Virus record (IMG/VR): IMGVR_UViG_3300001450_000181
Span: 1-28,923 of that record
Length of the DNA: 28,923 nucleotides
Reading direction: 5' to 3' (one strand)
Source of the DNA: a virus
Shown: piece after piece, positions 1 through 7,325 of the stretch
Layout of the letters: the number at the start of each line of letters is the position of its first letter
Position numbering within the stretch: position 1 is the stretch's first letter
Notes under the pieces: model-generated
The model's database searches: none
Told to the model about the DNA's origin: nothing
Seen by the model: only the letters and a program-made list of their open reading frames with translations
Translations under genes and position numbers: made by a program

Positions 1-71
1 TCTATCCCCTTAAGTTGGAGCTGAGATATCTCGCCGTACATTAAATCGTTTATGTCTATCTGGAAACTCAT
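1..71 (-). CDS. Partial gene, N-terminal 23 codons only (3' end outside window)
   Basis: An ATG at 69-71 opens a frame that runs without a stop to the window edge; the peptide begins MSFQIDINDLMYGEISQLQ. Its ATG overlaps the TGA of the upstream structural gene in an ATGA arrangement, the same translational coupling used by many gene pairs in this window, which supports the start. The product cannot be named from 23 residues. It lies just downstream of a carbohydrate-binding-like structural protein, so another virion or fibre protein is plausible. If the genome is circular it could be the 5' end of the gene cut at the right edge, but the two reading frames do not join directly. Confidence 0.6.
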   Translation of the reverse strand, partial: MSFQIDINDLMYGEISQLQLKGI

Positions 72-1438
72 GGTGTATCTTGATCTAAAAGAGGGCTTCC
101 GGTAGGAGTAATAATATTTACTATTCCGTTAGGCGCTTTATTGGCTGTGATATAATCCGCTGGAGCTGGAGGTGCAGCTGTAGGACCTTGCGACCCATTC
201 ATCCTCCACCAACGCTCTAAGTTCCCACCGCCCACTTGGGTGAGGGTGACGTTAGTTATTACGCAGTCTACGTTGGAGGCATTTCTGGTGATAGCAAAAT
301 TAGATCCTGTGGTAGCCGTTAGAGTCACAGTATTAAATCCTTCGGCTAAACTTGAGGACTCGTCCCCTCCAACATAAGCCTTGACCGCACCACTTCCCGA
401 AGCATAAGCTACATTACATGTTACAGTATAAGACTTCCCAGGCGTTATAATTCCATCCTGTCTTAACCACAACTGAGGGGATGTACTGCCAGAAACATAC
501 CTCGCCCCTACTCCTGGAAACTCTACGTAGTGAGTAGCGTCTGATCCAACAATAGTCCAATTTTGTCCGACTTCCTGAAGAGTTACGTTTGAAACTGAAA
601 AATCAGAAGTACCTAATGCGTATAAATAAAGTATTGCCGATACACCCCAGACATCATAAAAAGTGAACTCTCCATTAGTCGTTACATTCCCAACAATATT
701 ACCCGCACTAAATTCTATTTGCAATTCACTACCAGCTACGAGATTACTTACCTCAAGGCTGATTTTATACGACTTCCCAGTGACAACACTTAAAGAACTT
801 TGTGACAAAAGAGCTGTACTTACATCATCAACTGTTGCTTTATTTTCTCCAATACTCCAACCAGTTCCAACTGACCAATCCTCTCCGAGTTCTTTAACGG
901 ATATGCTGTTAATTATACTCCCATCACCATTATTAACACCGATATAATTATTTAACGTACTATTAACTAAGTATAAAGTGTTTACTCCCGCATTTAATGT
1001 TGGCTGTAACCCCCCTAAATAAAACGTTAATCCGCTTCCATTTTTTTCAGCTACATCTACTACAACCTTCCAAGACTTAGCAACCGAAAGGTCTACGTTG
1101 TCTTTATAAGATAAACCTACACCTGTTTTAGTTAGTTGTCCTCCTGAAACAGTGTTAGACCCAAGCCAACTTCCACTCATTACAGGCGCACCATCGGGAA
1201 CTTGTTCACTTCCCGTATCCGTAAAGTTTGGATTTGTGATAAGGTTGCTACCCGTAGCACTAAAATCTCCATTCGTTACAAGCTCAGAACCTATTTGAGC
1301 AAAGTCACCATTCTGAACAAGGTCTGAACCTAACTCAGAGAAGTCACCATTTTTAACCAGTTCCCCCTCCCCTATACCTTCATAGCCTTCTAAATGTATC
1401 GCGAATTTTCTTGCTGCTGTAGAATCTAACTGTATCAT
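68..1438 (-). CDS. Virion structural protein with carbohydrate-binding-like modules
   Basis: This 456-aa protein probably sits on the virion surface (fibre or decoration). Residues 25-83 hold four to five copies of a 13-residue unit, G-S-x-L-V-x-N-G-D-F-x-x-x. After them come about three beta-rich modules of roughly 100 aa (about 84-190, 190-295 and 295-400), each ending in a short V-x-(L/V)-x-(E/Q)-x-G-(E/Q/G) segment, the first two followed by (D/N)-W. The 'LVxNGDF' start and the 'GTGWSIGENKA' strand resemble CBM_4_9-like jelly rolls seen in phage tail proteins. Composition is Ser/Thr/Gly/Asn rich, as in fibres. The gene at the right window edge has the same module type. The start is an ATG after an AT-rich leader. 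The family call is by pattern; the ligand is unknown. Confidence 0.7.
   Translation of the reverse strand: MIQLDSTAARKFAIHLEGYEGIGEGELVKNGDFSELGSDLVQNGDFAQIGSELVTNGDFSATGSNLITNPNFTDTGSEQVPDGAPVMSGSWLGSNTVSGGQLTKTGVGLSYKDNVDLSVAKSWKVVVDVAEKNGSGLTFYLGGLQPTLNAGVNTLYLVNSTLNNYIGVNNGDGSIINSISVKELGEDWSVGTGWSIGENKATVDDVSTALLSQSSLSVVTGKSYKISLEVSNLVAGSELQIEFSAGNIVGNVTTNGEFTFYDVWGVSAILYLYALGTSDFSVSNVTLQEVGQNWTIVGSDATHYVEFPGVGARYVSGSTSPQLWLRQDGIITPGKSYTVTCNVAYASGSGAVKAYVGGDESSSLAEGFNTVTLTATTGSNFAITRNASNVDCVITNVTLTQVGGGNLERWWRMNGSQGPTAAPPAPADYITANKAPNGIVNIITPTGSPLLDQDTP
1190..1366 (-). repeat. 39-bp tandem repeat encoding GSxLVxNGDFxxx units
   Basis: Codons 25-83 of the structural protein encode four good copies and one decayed copy (GSEQVPDG) of a 13-residue unit. 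The copies vary at third positions and at residues 3, 6 and 11-13, so the array is not a recent perfect expansion. The unit matches only the first strand of a carbohydrate-binding-like domain. Confidence 0.8.
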
Positions 1439-1467
1439 ACCTTTATATATAAATAATTCAGTTTCGT

Positions 1468-2214
1468 TTACAAGACTGTAGCCTTTTGTGTATGTGTTCT
1501 TTTTTTACCTAGCTCCATAGGTACATTTATGCATGTGTGGTTTCCTAATATAACCGCTACCCCTAAAGCCTGTTTACGGAAATGTTTTGCGTACTGTAAA
1601 GCGTAAGCGTCCCTATCTATTAAGCATCCTACTTGACAGCCAAAAATTTTATAGTTCGCGCCAACAAAATACTCTGTATACATTTGAGTGTGTATATGAC
1701 CTTGAATTGTACTCATTAGGTCGTTTTTTGCTTTTGTACGAGCCGTACCCCCTTCCCCATGTACAAACTGCATATCGTCTATTACTAGCCTTTCAGTCCA
1801 AACCCAGTTTGGAGTATTTAAAACATCGTTGTAATGCTTAATCCACTCTCTAGGTATACCACCACTAAATGCTTTACGAGCTACGATGCGGTCATGGTTT
1901 CCGATAATTACCGTAGCTTCTGGAAAAGCCTTATACCATTTTGCTACGTGCTTTTTCGCTAGTTGTAATTCGTCACCTGCTCCCATACCATCGGGGTCTG
2001 ACTCATGGAAAGAATTTGCGCTTGAGTCCAAAACATCACCTATGAAGATAACCATATTACAGTTAAACTTTGCATACGTCTCCTGAGCGTGTTTTAAGGC
2101 TCTAGGGTGGTCGAACGGACAATGCAAGTCCCCTACTACCAGTATGCGGTTCTCGTCGCTTGTAAGGTGTTCAAAAGCCTTTAAACGGTTTCCCGATAAT
2201 CTTGGTCTAGTCAT
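1468..2214 (-). CDS. Calcineurin-like metallophosphoesterase
   Basis: This 248-aa protein carries the full metal-binding signature of the calcineurin-like phosphoesterase family: GDLH (Asp29, His31), GD (Asp60), GNHD (Asn106, His107), an isolated His152 in VHGEGG, and GHIH (His173, His175). It should hydrolyse a phosphomono- or phosphodiester in the host cytoplasm; the substrate cannot be told from sequence. It is the first gene after the terminator at 2227-2256, so it must be transcribed from its own promoter or by read-through. I see only a weak TATATTTA match just upstream. Placement next to virion genes rather than replication genes is odd for such an enzyme. A role in nucleotide or signal-nucleotide turnover or nucleic-acid processing is possible. 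Confidence 0.85.
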   Translation of the reverse strand: MTRPRLSGNRLKAFEHLTSDENRILVVGDLHCPFDHPRALKHAQETYAKFNCNMVIFIGDVLDSSANSFHESDPDGMGAGDELQLAKKHVAKWYKAFPEATVIIGNHDRIVARKAFSGGIPREWIKHYNDVLNTPNWVWTERLVIDDMQFVHGEGGTARTKAKNDLMSTIQGHIHTQMYTEYFVGANYKIFGCQVGCLIDRDAYALQYAKHFRKQALGVAVILGNHTCINVPMELGKKRTHTQKATVL

Positions 2215-2226
2215 TTTGTTAAATAT

Positions 2227-2256
2227 AAAAAGGGGCAGCCGTTAAGCCACCCCTTT
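2227..2256 (-). terminator. Rho-independent terminator after the head/tail unit
   Basis: Read on the minus strand, GGGGTGGC pairs with GCTGCCCC (8 bp, two G-U pairs) around a 6-base loop, flanked by AAA and followed by a T5 run and TATATTT. It lies between the stop of the tail-tube-like gene and the start of the metallophosphoesterase gene, so it closes the long head/tail transcription unit. Confidence 0.8.
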
Positions 2257-2280
2257 CAATTTATATTATCAACAGGTTTA

Positions 2281-2826
2281 TTAAGCTACTACAGCTCCCG
2301 TTACGTTGTCAAGTGGGTAGTTTGCATCTCCTACAGTTGGTGCTGTAGCTTGATAGTAAACTTCCTTTTCTTTTCCCTGTAACTCGATACTGTACCCAGT
2401 TAAATCTCCCATTGCTGTACCTGATTGTACTGAGCCTCCTGTAACATTCATTCCAAATTCTGCTCCTAAAAGCATAATTGCTCCGTCTTGAGTTTGCACC
2501 CAAATATTCGGGCGACCCTGACAAAGAATCCTAATGTCTTTTATGTCCGTTGAGTCTAATTTTTGGAAAACCAAAGATAAGTTTTGCTCAAAGAACGTAG
2601 TTCCATTTGTAGGATTTGCCTGAAGGTTAATAGTAAGGCTTGACGTTTCTGGACGTACATCAAACTGATAAAAAGTTTCTGCTGCAATAGCAGTTACTAC
2701 TCCTTCTGTATCAGCAAAAGTAGAGTTGTTTATCATATCTTGGTAGTTGCCTATGAAGACAGAGATAATACCTCCTACTCCATCTTTACATCCTACCGTT
2801 CTTCCTGAATTTAAATCACAAGCCAT
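2281..2826 (-). CDS. Tail-tube-like major structural protein
   Basis: This 181-aa protein opens MACDLNSGRTVGCKDGVGG and contains 'NGTTFFEQNLSLVFQKLD' and 'SGTAMGDLTGY' segments. I recognise these from a conserved structural family in Bacteroidetes phages, always near the capsid gene and sometimes described as a tail-tube or other abundant virion protein. It directly follows the major capsid gene and precedes a terminator, which fits a highly expressed virion component. The beta-rich sequence and length fit a tail-tube monomer. The function is inferred from family resemblance and position only; a head-decoration role is the alternative. Confidence 0.65.
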   Translation of the reverse strand: MACDLNSGRTVGCKDGVGGIISVFIGNYQDMINNSTFADTEGVVTAIAAETFYQFDVRPETSSLTINLQANPTNGTTFFEQNLSLVFQKLDSTDIKDIRILCQGRPNIWVQTQDGAIMLLGAEFGMNVTGGSVQSGTAMGDLTGYSIELQGKEKEVYYQATAPTVGDANYPLDNVTGAVVA

Positions 2827-2852
2827 TTTATTCTATTTTAGAGGTTAAACAA

Positions 2853-3926
2853 TTAGTCTCCGATAACTGCATCGTAAGCACCTACTACTACATCTGAAGG
2901 TAAACCTACCTGCATACCTAGACCGAAGCGCATTGCGATTTTAACATTATCTGAACCGTCAAACTGCCAAGCGTCAATATACTGAGCTGTCTGATAGTCC
3001 GTACCAAGATTTGAACCTACTACTAAGTTCTCCTCGTAAGTTAAAATTAGTACATCGTCAAACATACCTTGACATACGTGAATTGGAATACCTAAGTATT
3101 GCAATGTATCAAACGCTTGGTTTGTAGCTTGTAAATTTACACCTTGAAAAGAACCACTATTAGATAATGCTTGCATATAGTTTCCTGCTGTCTTTGGAGA
3201 GCAGTAGAAAGCAATATCTGGACGGTTTAGAATAGCAGGACAAGAAGCTAAAGCTTTATTGTATACTTCGTGAAAAGCTCCTGCATTAGTTATAATCTTA
3301 GGGTCTGCTGCTGTTCCTGCATTAAATCCACCTGCTGTAACAATTTTCTCGTTAGTATTAGGTGAAGCTTCAGTACCTCCTGCGGCTAAGATAGAAAGTC
3401 TGTAACCTGCGTTATCTAAACTTCCATCGTTAGATAAAAAACCAGTAACGTCAGAATCCGTACCTGTAACGTCTAGTCCTTTCCATATAGCGTTTTCAAC
3501 TCCTTGTGCAGCATATCCAGCTACAGTAGCCATAGTAAAGTTTACAAACTCAGGTGAACCTGCGGTCATAGTCTCTCTTGCTCCTGTCATTCCAGCCCAT
3601 GTAGGGAGTAATGTTCCACGACATAGCTCCTCCATAACAGCTAAGTCAGAAAGAGTTAATACTCTCTCTCCTAGTGTTAGTGAGTTGTTGTCATTCCAGT
3701 CACAGTTAGCAGCCTGAATAACGCCCGAAGACGAAAGGCTTGAAATTACGGCTTTGTTTTGAATACCGTCGATTTGACGCACAAAACCTTGTGTTAAGGT
3801 ATTGGCGAGCTTGAGAGCAGGAGCTACAAACGGAGCTGCGTGTACTCCTGCGTAAGTTGTAGCAGGTGATACAGCAGGGTTAGCGAACTCTCTGCGCTTT
3901 TTAGTTAGTGAACGTGAATAGCTCAT
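2853..3926 (-). CDS. Major capsid protein (HK97-fold type)
   Basis: This 357-aa protein follows the scaffold gene and a prohead protease further upstream, the standard position of a capsid gene. The basic N-terminus (residues 1-15) is followed by a segment containing 'GERVLTLSDLAVMEELCRGT' (about 87-106), typical of the Bacteroidetes-phage capsid family, and a C-terminal beta-rich part ending 'GMQVGLPSDVVVGAYDA', which would form the A-domain and P-loop end. The protein forms the icosahedral shell. The ATG overlaps the scaffold stop by one base, a coupled arrangement. No N-terminal delta domain is evident, which is consistent with the separate scaffold. Confidence 0.85.
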   Translation of the reverse strand: MSYSRSLTKKRREFANPAVSPATTYAGVHAAPFVAPALKLANTLTQGFVRQIDGIQNKAVISSLSSSGVIQAANCDWNDNNSLTLGERVLTLSDLAVMEELCRGTLLPTWAGMTGARETMTAGSPEFVNFTMATVAGYAAQGVENAIWKGLDVTGTDSDVTGFLSNDGSLDNAGYRLSILAAGGTEASPNTNEKIVTAGGFNAGTAADPKIITNAGAFHEVYNKALASCPAILNRPDIAFYCSPKTAGNYMQALSNSGSFQGVNLQATNQAFDTLQYLGIPIHVCQGMFDDVLILTYEENLVVGSNLGTDYQTAQYIDAWQFDGSDNVKIAMRFGLGMQVGLPSDVVVGAYDAVIGD

Positions 3927-4420
3927 TATTTACTTAAATTTTTATTAATCATATTAAATGCCTGACTTGTAGCTTTACCCATTGTAGTATTGCTTTCCTC
4001 AGTTACCTCTCCATAAGGAGCGTTTCTGAGTGGCTTGGTTGCAGGCGACTGACCAAACTCACGAAGCTGCTTGCGCAACTCAATGTTCTGACGGCGTAAA
4101 CGGCTTAACATACGAGCCTCACGACCCTCTTTACTAAGACCTCTACGAGTCCTTGAACCTCCTCTACGTCCTCTACGCTGACGAGAAGCTTCAATTTTTT
4201 CTTCAATTTTTTCTTCTTTCACTTCTTCTTTTATTTCGCCTTCGCTTGCATCAATTAAATCCATTGCCATTTGATGCACAGCTTCAGCTTGTTCTGCCGA
4301 AAGCCCCATTTCGACTAAAATATTTACAAATGTTTCGTGGGAGTCTGGGGCTGACTCCTCTACTGTAGTTTCTTCGACTTTCTCTTCTACTACTTCTTCT
4401 TCAAATTTATACTTACTCAT
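3926..4420 (-). CDS. Capsid scaffolding protein
   Basis: The 164-aa protein has the split charge typical of scaffolds. Residues 1-78 are strongly acidic (repeated EEVVEEK, EEVKEEKIEEK). Residues 79-120 are strongly basic (SRQRRGRRGGSRTRRG, then a helical RLRRQNIELRKQLRE coiled-coil stretch). It lies immediately upstream of the capsid gene with a one-base overlap. It would direct procapsid assembly through its basic C-terminal part and be removed or cleaved by the upstream protease. The call rests on charge pattern and position, since scaffolds conserve little sequence. Confidence 0.8.
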   Translation of the reverse strand: MSKYKFEEEVVEEKVEETTVEESAPDSHETFVNILVEMGLSAEQAEAVHQMAMDLIDASEGEIKEEVKEEKIEEKIEASRQRRGRRGGSRTRRGLSKEGREARMLSRLRRQNIELRKQLREFGQSPATKPLRNAPYGEVTEESNTTMGKATSQAFNMINKNLSK

Positions 4421-4434
4421 ACTTATATATATAA

Positions 4435-4450
4435 AGGTGTTTATTCACCT
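4435..4450. terminator. Hairpin between acidic cassette and scaffold; possible attenuator
   Basis: AGGTG-TTTATT-CACCT forms a 5-bp stem. On the plus strand it is followed by G and T7, giving a terminator shape, although no plus-strand gene reads into it. On the minus strand it is preceded by A7 and followed by TTTATATATATAAG, a much weaker U-tract. It could partially separate the acidic cassette from the scaffold and capsid genes. Confidence 0.35.
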
Positions 4451-4456
4451 GTTTTT

Positions 4457-4717
4457 TTAATAGCCAAATTCGGCTTCGTCAATAATTTCCATAAATAATT
4501 GTCCGTCTATAGTACGGAGTGTTTCAGGGGCATACTTCTGGAAAAGTAAGCGTACCCTCTCGTAGTCTTCATCGTAAATAGCGTCTTCAATCTGTCCTGC
4601 TACTGCTAAGAATCTAGTGTCGTAATCATAGTCGTATGCGAACTCTTCTAGCATAACGATTAACTCCTCTTGTGCTGAGTTAGTCCATACGTCCCATATT
4701 CTATTTATTAAACTCAT
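4457..4717 (-). CDS. Small acidic protein, unknown function
   Basis: The 86-aa product has about 20 Asp/Glu against 6 Lys/Arg. Aromatic-acidic runs such as FAYDYDYDTRF and IYDEDYERV lie in a probably all-helical sequence. It is the last member of a run of acidic genes between prohead protease and scaffold and is followed by the hairpin at 4435-4450. Its ATG is directly adjacent to the stop of the next acidic gene. I do not recognise a family. DNA-mimic or anti-defence activity is a guess from charge only; a structural or head-assembly helper role is equally open. Confidence 0.75.
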   Translation of the reverse strand: MSLINRIWDVWTNSAQEELIVMLEEFAYDYDYDTRFLAVAGQIEDAIYDEDYERVRLLFQKYAPETLRTIDGQLFMEIIDEAEFGY

Positions 4718-4969
4718 TTATAAAAAGATTATTTCTACTTCGTCCTCTGAGTAGTCATCCGCTACCTCCTCAAATAATTCTACTAAACCGTCCTCTACAT
4801 CGAAAGAAGCTCCAGCAAATCCTATTTCTACCATAGGGCGGTTGTCGATAGGAGCGTCAGCTAACCCAAAGTCATCAATGAAAATGTCATCCTTTTCTTC
4901 GTCATACCCTGCGTCAGTTACCAGTTGGTACACCTCATTGTATGTTAGTCCTTTAATAACTATTGTCAT
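4718..4969 (-). CDS. Small, extremely acidic protein, unknown function
   Basis: The 83-aa product contains about 24 Asp/Glu and only 3 Lys/Arg, the strongest negative charge in the window. Acidic residues are spread through the chain (DEEKDDIFIDDFGLADAPID, then VADDYSEDEVEIIF) between hydrophobic positions, which suggests a folded acidic protein rather than a simple tail. Its start lies in the 18-base sequence duplicated at the start of the neighbouring 44-aa gene. No family is recognised. Position inside the head gene block suggests co-expression with capsid genes. Confidence 0.7.
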   Translation of the reverse strand: MTIVIKGLTYNEVYQLVTDAGYDEEKDDIFIDDFGLADAPIDNRPMVEIGFAGASFDVEDGLVELFEEVADDYSEDEVEIIFL

Positions 4970-4979
4970 ATTCTTTTTA

Positions 4980-5114
4980 TTAGTGACTATTTATAGTGTC
5001 TTCGATAATTTCAAATATCTCATAAGAAATGTTTGGAGGCAATAGCCTAGCATCGTCAAGATATATTGATAGGTTGTCTTCTAGTTTGTCAATTAAGTCT
5101 TGTTTATCTCTCAT
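4980..5114 (-). CDS. 44-aa acidic protein, unknown function
   Basis: This short frame begins MRDKQDLIDKLEDN and ends IIEDTINSH, with 11 acidic and 4 basic residues and a probably helical structure. It fills the gap between two acidic genes and has the same leader as its downstream neighbour (TAA stop, TAAAAAGAAT, then ATG). That makes translation likely even though it is small. No family is recognised. Confidence 0.6.
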   Translation of the reverse strand: MRDKQDLIDKLEDNLSIYLDDARLLPPNISYEIFEIIEDTINSH

Positions 5115-5124
5115 ATTCTTTTTA

Positions 5125-5421
5125 TTAGAAGTTATCCATTATCTTTTCTTCTAGCTGCTCCTTAACGTGGCGTTCTATCTCATACCAATCTATAAGAGAC
5201 AATGCTCCACCCATTAAGTCTGACTCAATACCGCTTCGAGGCATTTCAATAATATCCTCAAACATAGACTGCAAGTCTCTTGAGTCTACATCGTCTGGTT
5301 TTTCTTCATTATCGTAATATGTATCTACAAAGTATTCAATGTACTCCCATACTGATATTAACCATGTCTCACGATTCGCCCAGCCGTTGTAGCCTAGCTC
5401 TGTTTTTTTATTTTTATTCAT
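5125..5421 (-). CDS. Acidic protein with a YNGWANRETW motif
   Basis: The 98-aa protein carries 'GYNGWANRETWLISVW' at residues 10-25. I recognise this as the hallmark of a widespread phage/plasmid family of unknown function (the 'YNGWxNxETW' proteins, DUF7249-like). About 24 acidic residues face 10 basic ones; the few basic residues cluster at the N-terminus (MNKNKK). It lies in the middle of the acidic cassette. The family is often found on mobile elements with accessory genes, so a host-takeover or anti-defence role is possible, but nothing in the sequence proves it. Confidence 0.75.
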   Translation of the reverse strand: MNKNKKTELGYNGWANRETWLISVWEYIEYFVDTYYDNEEKPDDVDSRDLQSMFEDIIEMPRSGIESDLMGGALSLIDWYEIERHVKEQLEEKIMDNF

Positions 5422-5425
5422 TATC

Positions 5426-5683
5426 TTAAAATATTGCTTCTTGCAAAGCGTCTAGTAAATCAAACTCTATTCCGTAGCCGTACTCTTTGTAGGCTAACTC
5501 TTGTGCTTTAAAAAGCAGGTCTGCCGCTTTGTATTTGTCTCCGTCTGCTAGGGTGTCCGAAGCCTCGAACATTAAGTCTAAAAGCTCTCCTGAAGCCCCT
5601 ATTTCGTCCATAGCAATATCCATGATAACTATGTATAGCTCCCATGTACCTAGATAATCTTGTACTATTCTTTCTGCACTCAT
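5426..5683 (-). CDS. Small acidic helical protein, unknown function
   Basis: The 85-aa product has about 19 Asp/Glu and 5 Lys/Arg and reads as two or three amphipathic helices (LLDLMFEASDTLADGDKYKA, then DLLFKAQELAYKEYGYG). It is loosely similar in composition and length to the gene at 4457-4717, but I cannot show homology by eye. The leader before its ATG (GGAAATTAAAATGAG) is identical over 15 bases to that of the next upstream acidic gene. Unknown function. Confidence 0.7.
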   Translation of the reverse strand: MSAERIVQDYLGTWELYIVIMDIAMDEIGASGELLDLMFEASDTLADGDKYKAADLLFKAQELAYKEYGYGIEFDLLDALQEAIF

Positions 5684-5694
5684 TTTAATTTCCT

Positions 5695-5955
5695 TTAGTC
5701 TATATTAAAAGCTACTAATCCATAATATGTTCGCATACCCCAATTATCTTCGTCATAATCCCAATCTATTTTTTCCATTTTTATACCTATTTGTCGGACT
5801 AGATATTCTGCTTCTTTTTCAAAATCATCAGGTATTGTTGTTTGCACCCTATACTCTACCCAACCCCCTTGTTCAAAGTTGGTTTCCCAATCAGCCGCCC
5901 ACTTGTCTAAGAAATCTTCTATGTCTGCTCTTTTCCAATCTGTATCTAAACTCAT
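5695..5955 (-). CDS. Small acidic Trp-rich protein, unknown function
   Basis: The 86-aa product has about 22 acidic and 9 basic residues and six tryptophans (WKRAD, KWAADWE, GGWVEY, IDWDYDEDNWG). The central segment 'WVEYRVQTTIPDDFEKEAEY' looks like a beta hairpin followed by a helix. It is the first member of the acidic cassette, starting two bases from the end of the prohead protease gene, so it should be co-translated with head genes. No family is recognised. Confidence 0.7.
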   Translation of the reverse strand: MSLDTDWKRADIEDFLDKWAADWETNFEQGGWVEYRVQTTIPDDFEKEAEYLVRQIGIKMEKIDWDYDEDNWGMRTYYGLVAFNID

Positions 5956-5956
5956 T

Positions 5957-7039
5957 TTAATTTCCGTATTTTGCTTTTATAGAACCGCAAATCTTTTCTG
6001 CTGTTTCTTTGTTTCCGTAGCGTTTCATTTGGTCAGCTATACACTCGTCCCAAGGGTAAGAAGCTAATTCAATATACTCTTCTTCTAAGTTGCTGAAGTT
6101 TTCGTAACTCCCAAACATCTTCTTAAATCTTCCTTTTAGTAAGGCTTTGTAGTACTTGACTTTCATTTTGTCTAATTCTACTTTTTCCATTTCTACTTCT
6201 ACCTCCTCTTCTATCTTATCTTCTACAGCCTGAACCTCTCCATCGTACTCTATAAGGACACCTTCAAATACTTCTAGCTCAATTCCTGCTACAGTCTTAT
6301 ACGTTCCGTTATCTATCTCTATAGGTAGCCCTTCGTCATCTAAAGTAAAGACCTTCGCACCTGCTGTAAGAGCCTCACCATCGGTAGCTATTACTTTTCC
6401 GTTCTCTAGGTTTACCTCTGCGTAGAACTTGCGCTTAAAGAAGCCCCAGAGCTTTTTAACTATATCGGACATATTAGAGCGTTTAACCTTAGTAGACATT
6501 TCCTGTACTGAATCAACGAAAAAACCCTCTATAGAAAACCCACGAATAGAACCCTCCTTGACAGCTTCCCACATTTCATCGTTTCCTACGTGAACGCGAA
6601 CCATCCAAGTACCTACAGGCATACTCATACCGTAGTGCTTAGACTTATCCATTTCTGGGTCTTCTACTATCCAAGACTCTACTACGCTTACTCCGTCCAC
6701 CTTTTCTTGGTGTTCAAATGTATGCTCGTTAGTACGGTTAGATTTTAGGAATAACTCAGAAGCTAGTTTAACGGTATCTTGAGAAAAGAATACATCGTAC
6801 TCTTCGTAACTCATTTCATCGTAACGTGGTATGTTCTTATCTGGAATAAGAGCCGCCCCTATTAAGGTACGCTTGTCCTCGTCTATAGCTGCTAGACTTA
6901 AAGCCTTTTGCTTCTTGTCCTTAGAGAAAAAGATAAAGTTCTCTTCTATTGCAGGAAACTTAACAAGGCTAATAGCCTCGACTCCAAAAGCGTCTTGGTC
7001 TTCTTCTATAAGTAGTTCTACTAGTTTTCTGTTAGCCAT
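5957..7039 (-). CDS. XkdF-like prohead protease with C-terminal extension
   Basis: The 360-aa protein begins with the conserved 'QDAFGVEAISLVKFPAIEEN' stretch (15-34) of XkdF-like phage serine proteases. His110 in TFEHQ and Ser169 in IRGFSIEGFF are the likely catalytic residues. The protease domain covers about 1-180; it would mature the prohead by cleaving scaffold and perhaps capsid. Residues 185-290 form a beta-rich middle part with an acidic stretch (EDKIEEEVEVEMEK). Residues 324-360 contain 'YPWDECIADQMKRYG' and 'AEKICGSIKAKYG', a short domain I have seen appended to several phage head proteins. Position upstream of scaffold and capsid supports the call. Confidence 0.8.
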   Translation of the reverse strand: MANRKLVELLIEEDQDAFGVEAISLVKFPAIEENFIFFSKDKKQKALSLAAIDEDKRTLIGAALIPDKNIPRYDEMSYEEYDVFFSQDTVKLASELFLKSNRTNEHTFEHQEKVDGVSVVESWIVEDPEMDKSKHYGMSMPVGTWMVRVHVGNDEMWEAVKEGSIRGFSIEGFFVDSVQEMSTKVKRSNMSDIVKKLWGFFKRKFYAEVNLENGKVIATDGEALTAGAKVFTLDDEGLPIEIDNGTYKTVAGIELEVFEGVLIEYDGEVQAVEDKIEEEVEVEMEKVELDKMKVKYYKALLKGRFKKMFGSYENFSNLEEEYIELASYPWDECIADQMKRYGNKETAEKICGSIKAKYGN

Positions 7040-7056
7040 CTTTAAGTTGTTTTATG

Positions 7057-7290
7057 TTATAACCAAGAATATCCATCGTCCAAAATCTCCCTTACTTTTT
7101 CCCTGTCTATGGAATCTCCCCCACCCCATTGTGAGGCTGTTATAGAGTTTAAGTACTCCTCTACACCTGCCTCTAGTTCGTCTATACTGAAGCCTCCATT
7201 GAGTTGGTCTGCATAAATCCCGTCATACCCATAGAACTCATCTATGTATTCTATGAAGTCGTTATATTCGTTATTGCCTATTCTTACCAT
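7057..7290 (-). CDS. Small acidic protein, unknown function
   Basis: The 77-aa product has about 18 acidic and 4 basic residues, with 'DFIEYIDEFYGYDGIYADQ' near the N-terminus and a C-terminal helix 'DREKVREILDDGYSWL'. It lies between the tape measure and prohead protease genes, separated from the main acidic cassette by the protease. It has the size, charge and Tyr/Asp richness of cassette members and may be an outlying copy. No family is recognised. Confidence 0.7.
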   Translation of the reverse strand: MVRIGNNEYNDFIEYIDEFYGYDGIYADQLNGGFSIDELEAGVEEYLNSITASQWGGGDSIDREKVREILDDGYSWL

Positions 7291-7325
7291 TTTTATTGTC
7301 TTTATACTATTCTATATAAGGTCGT

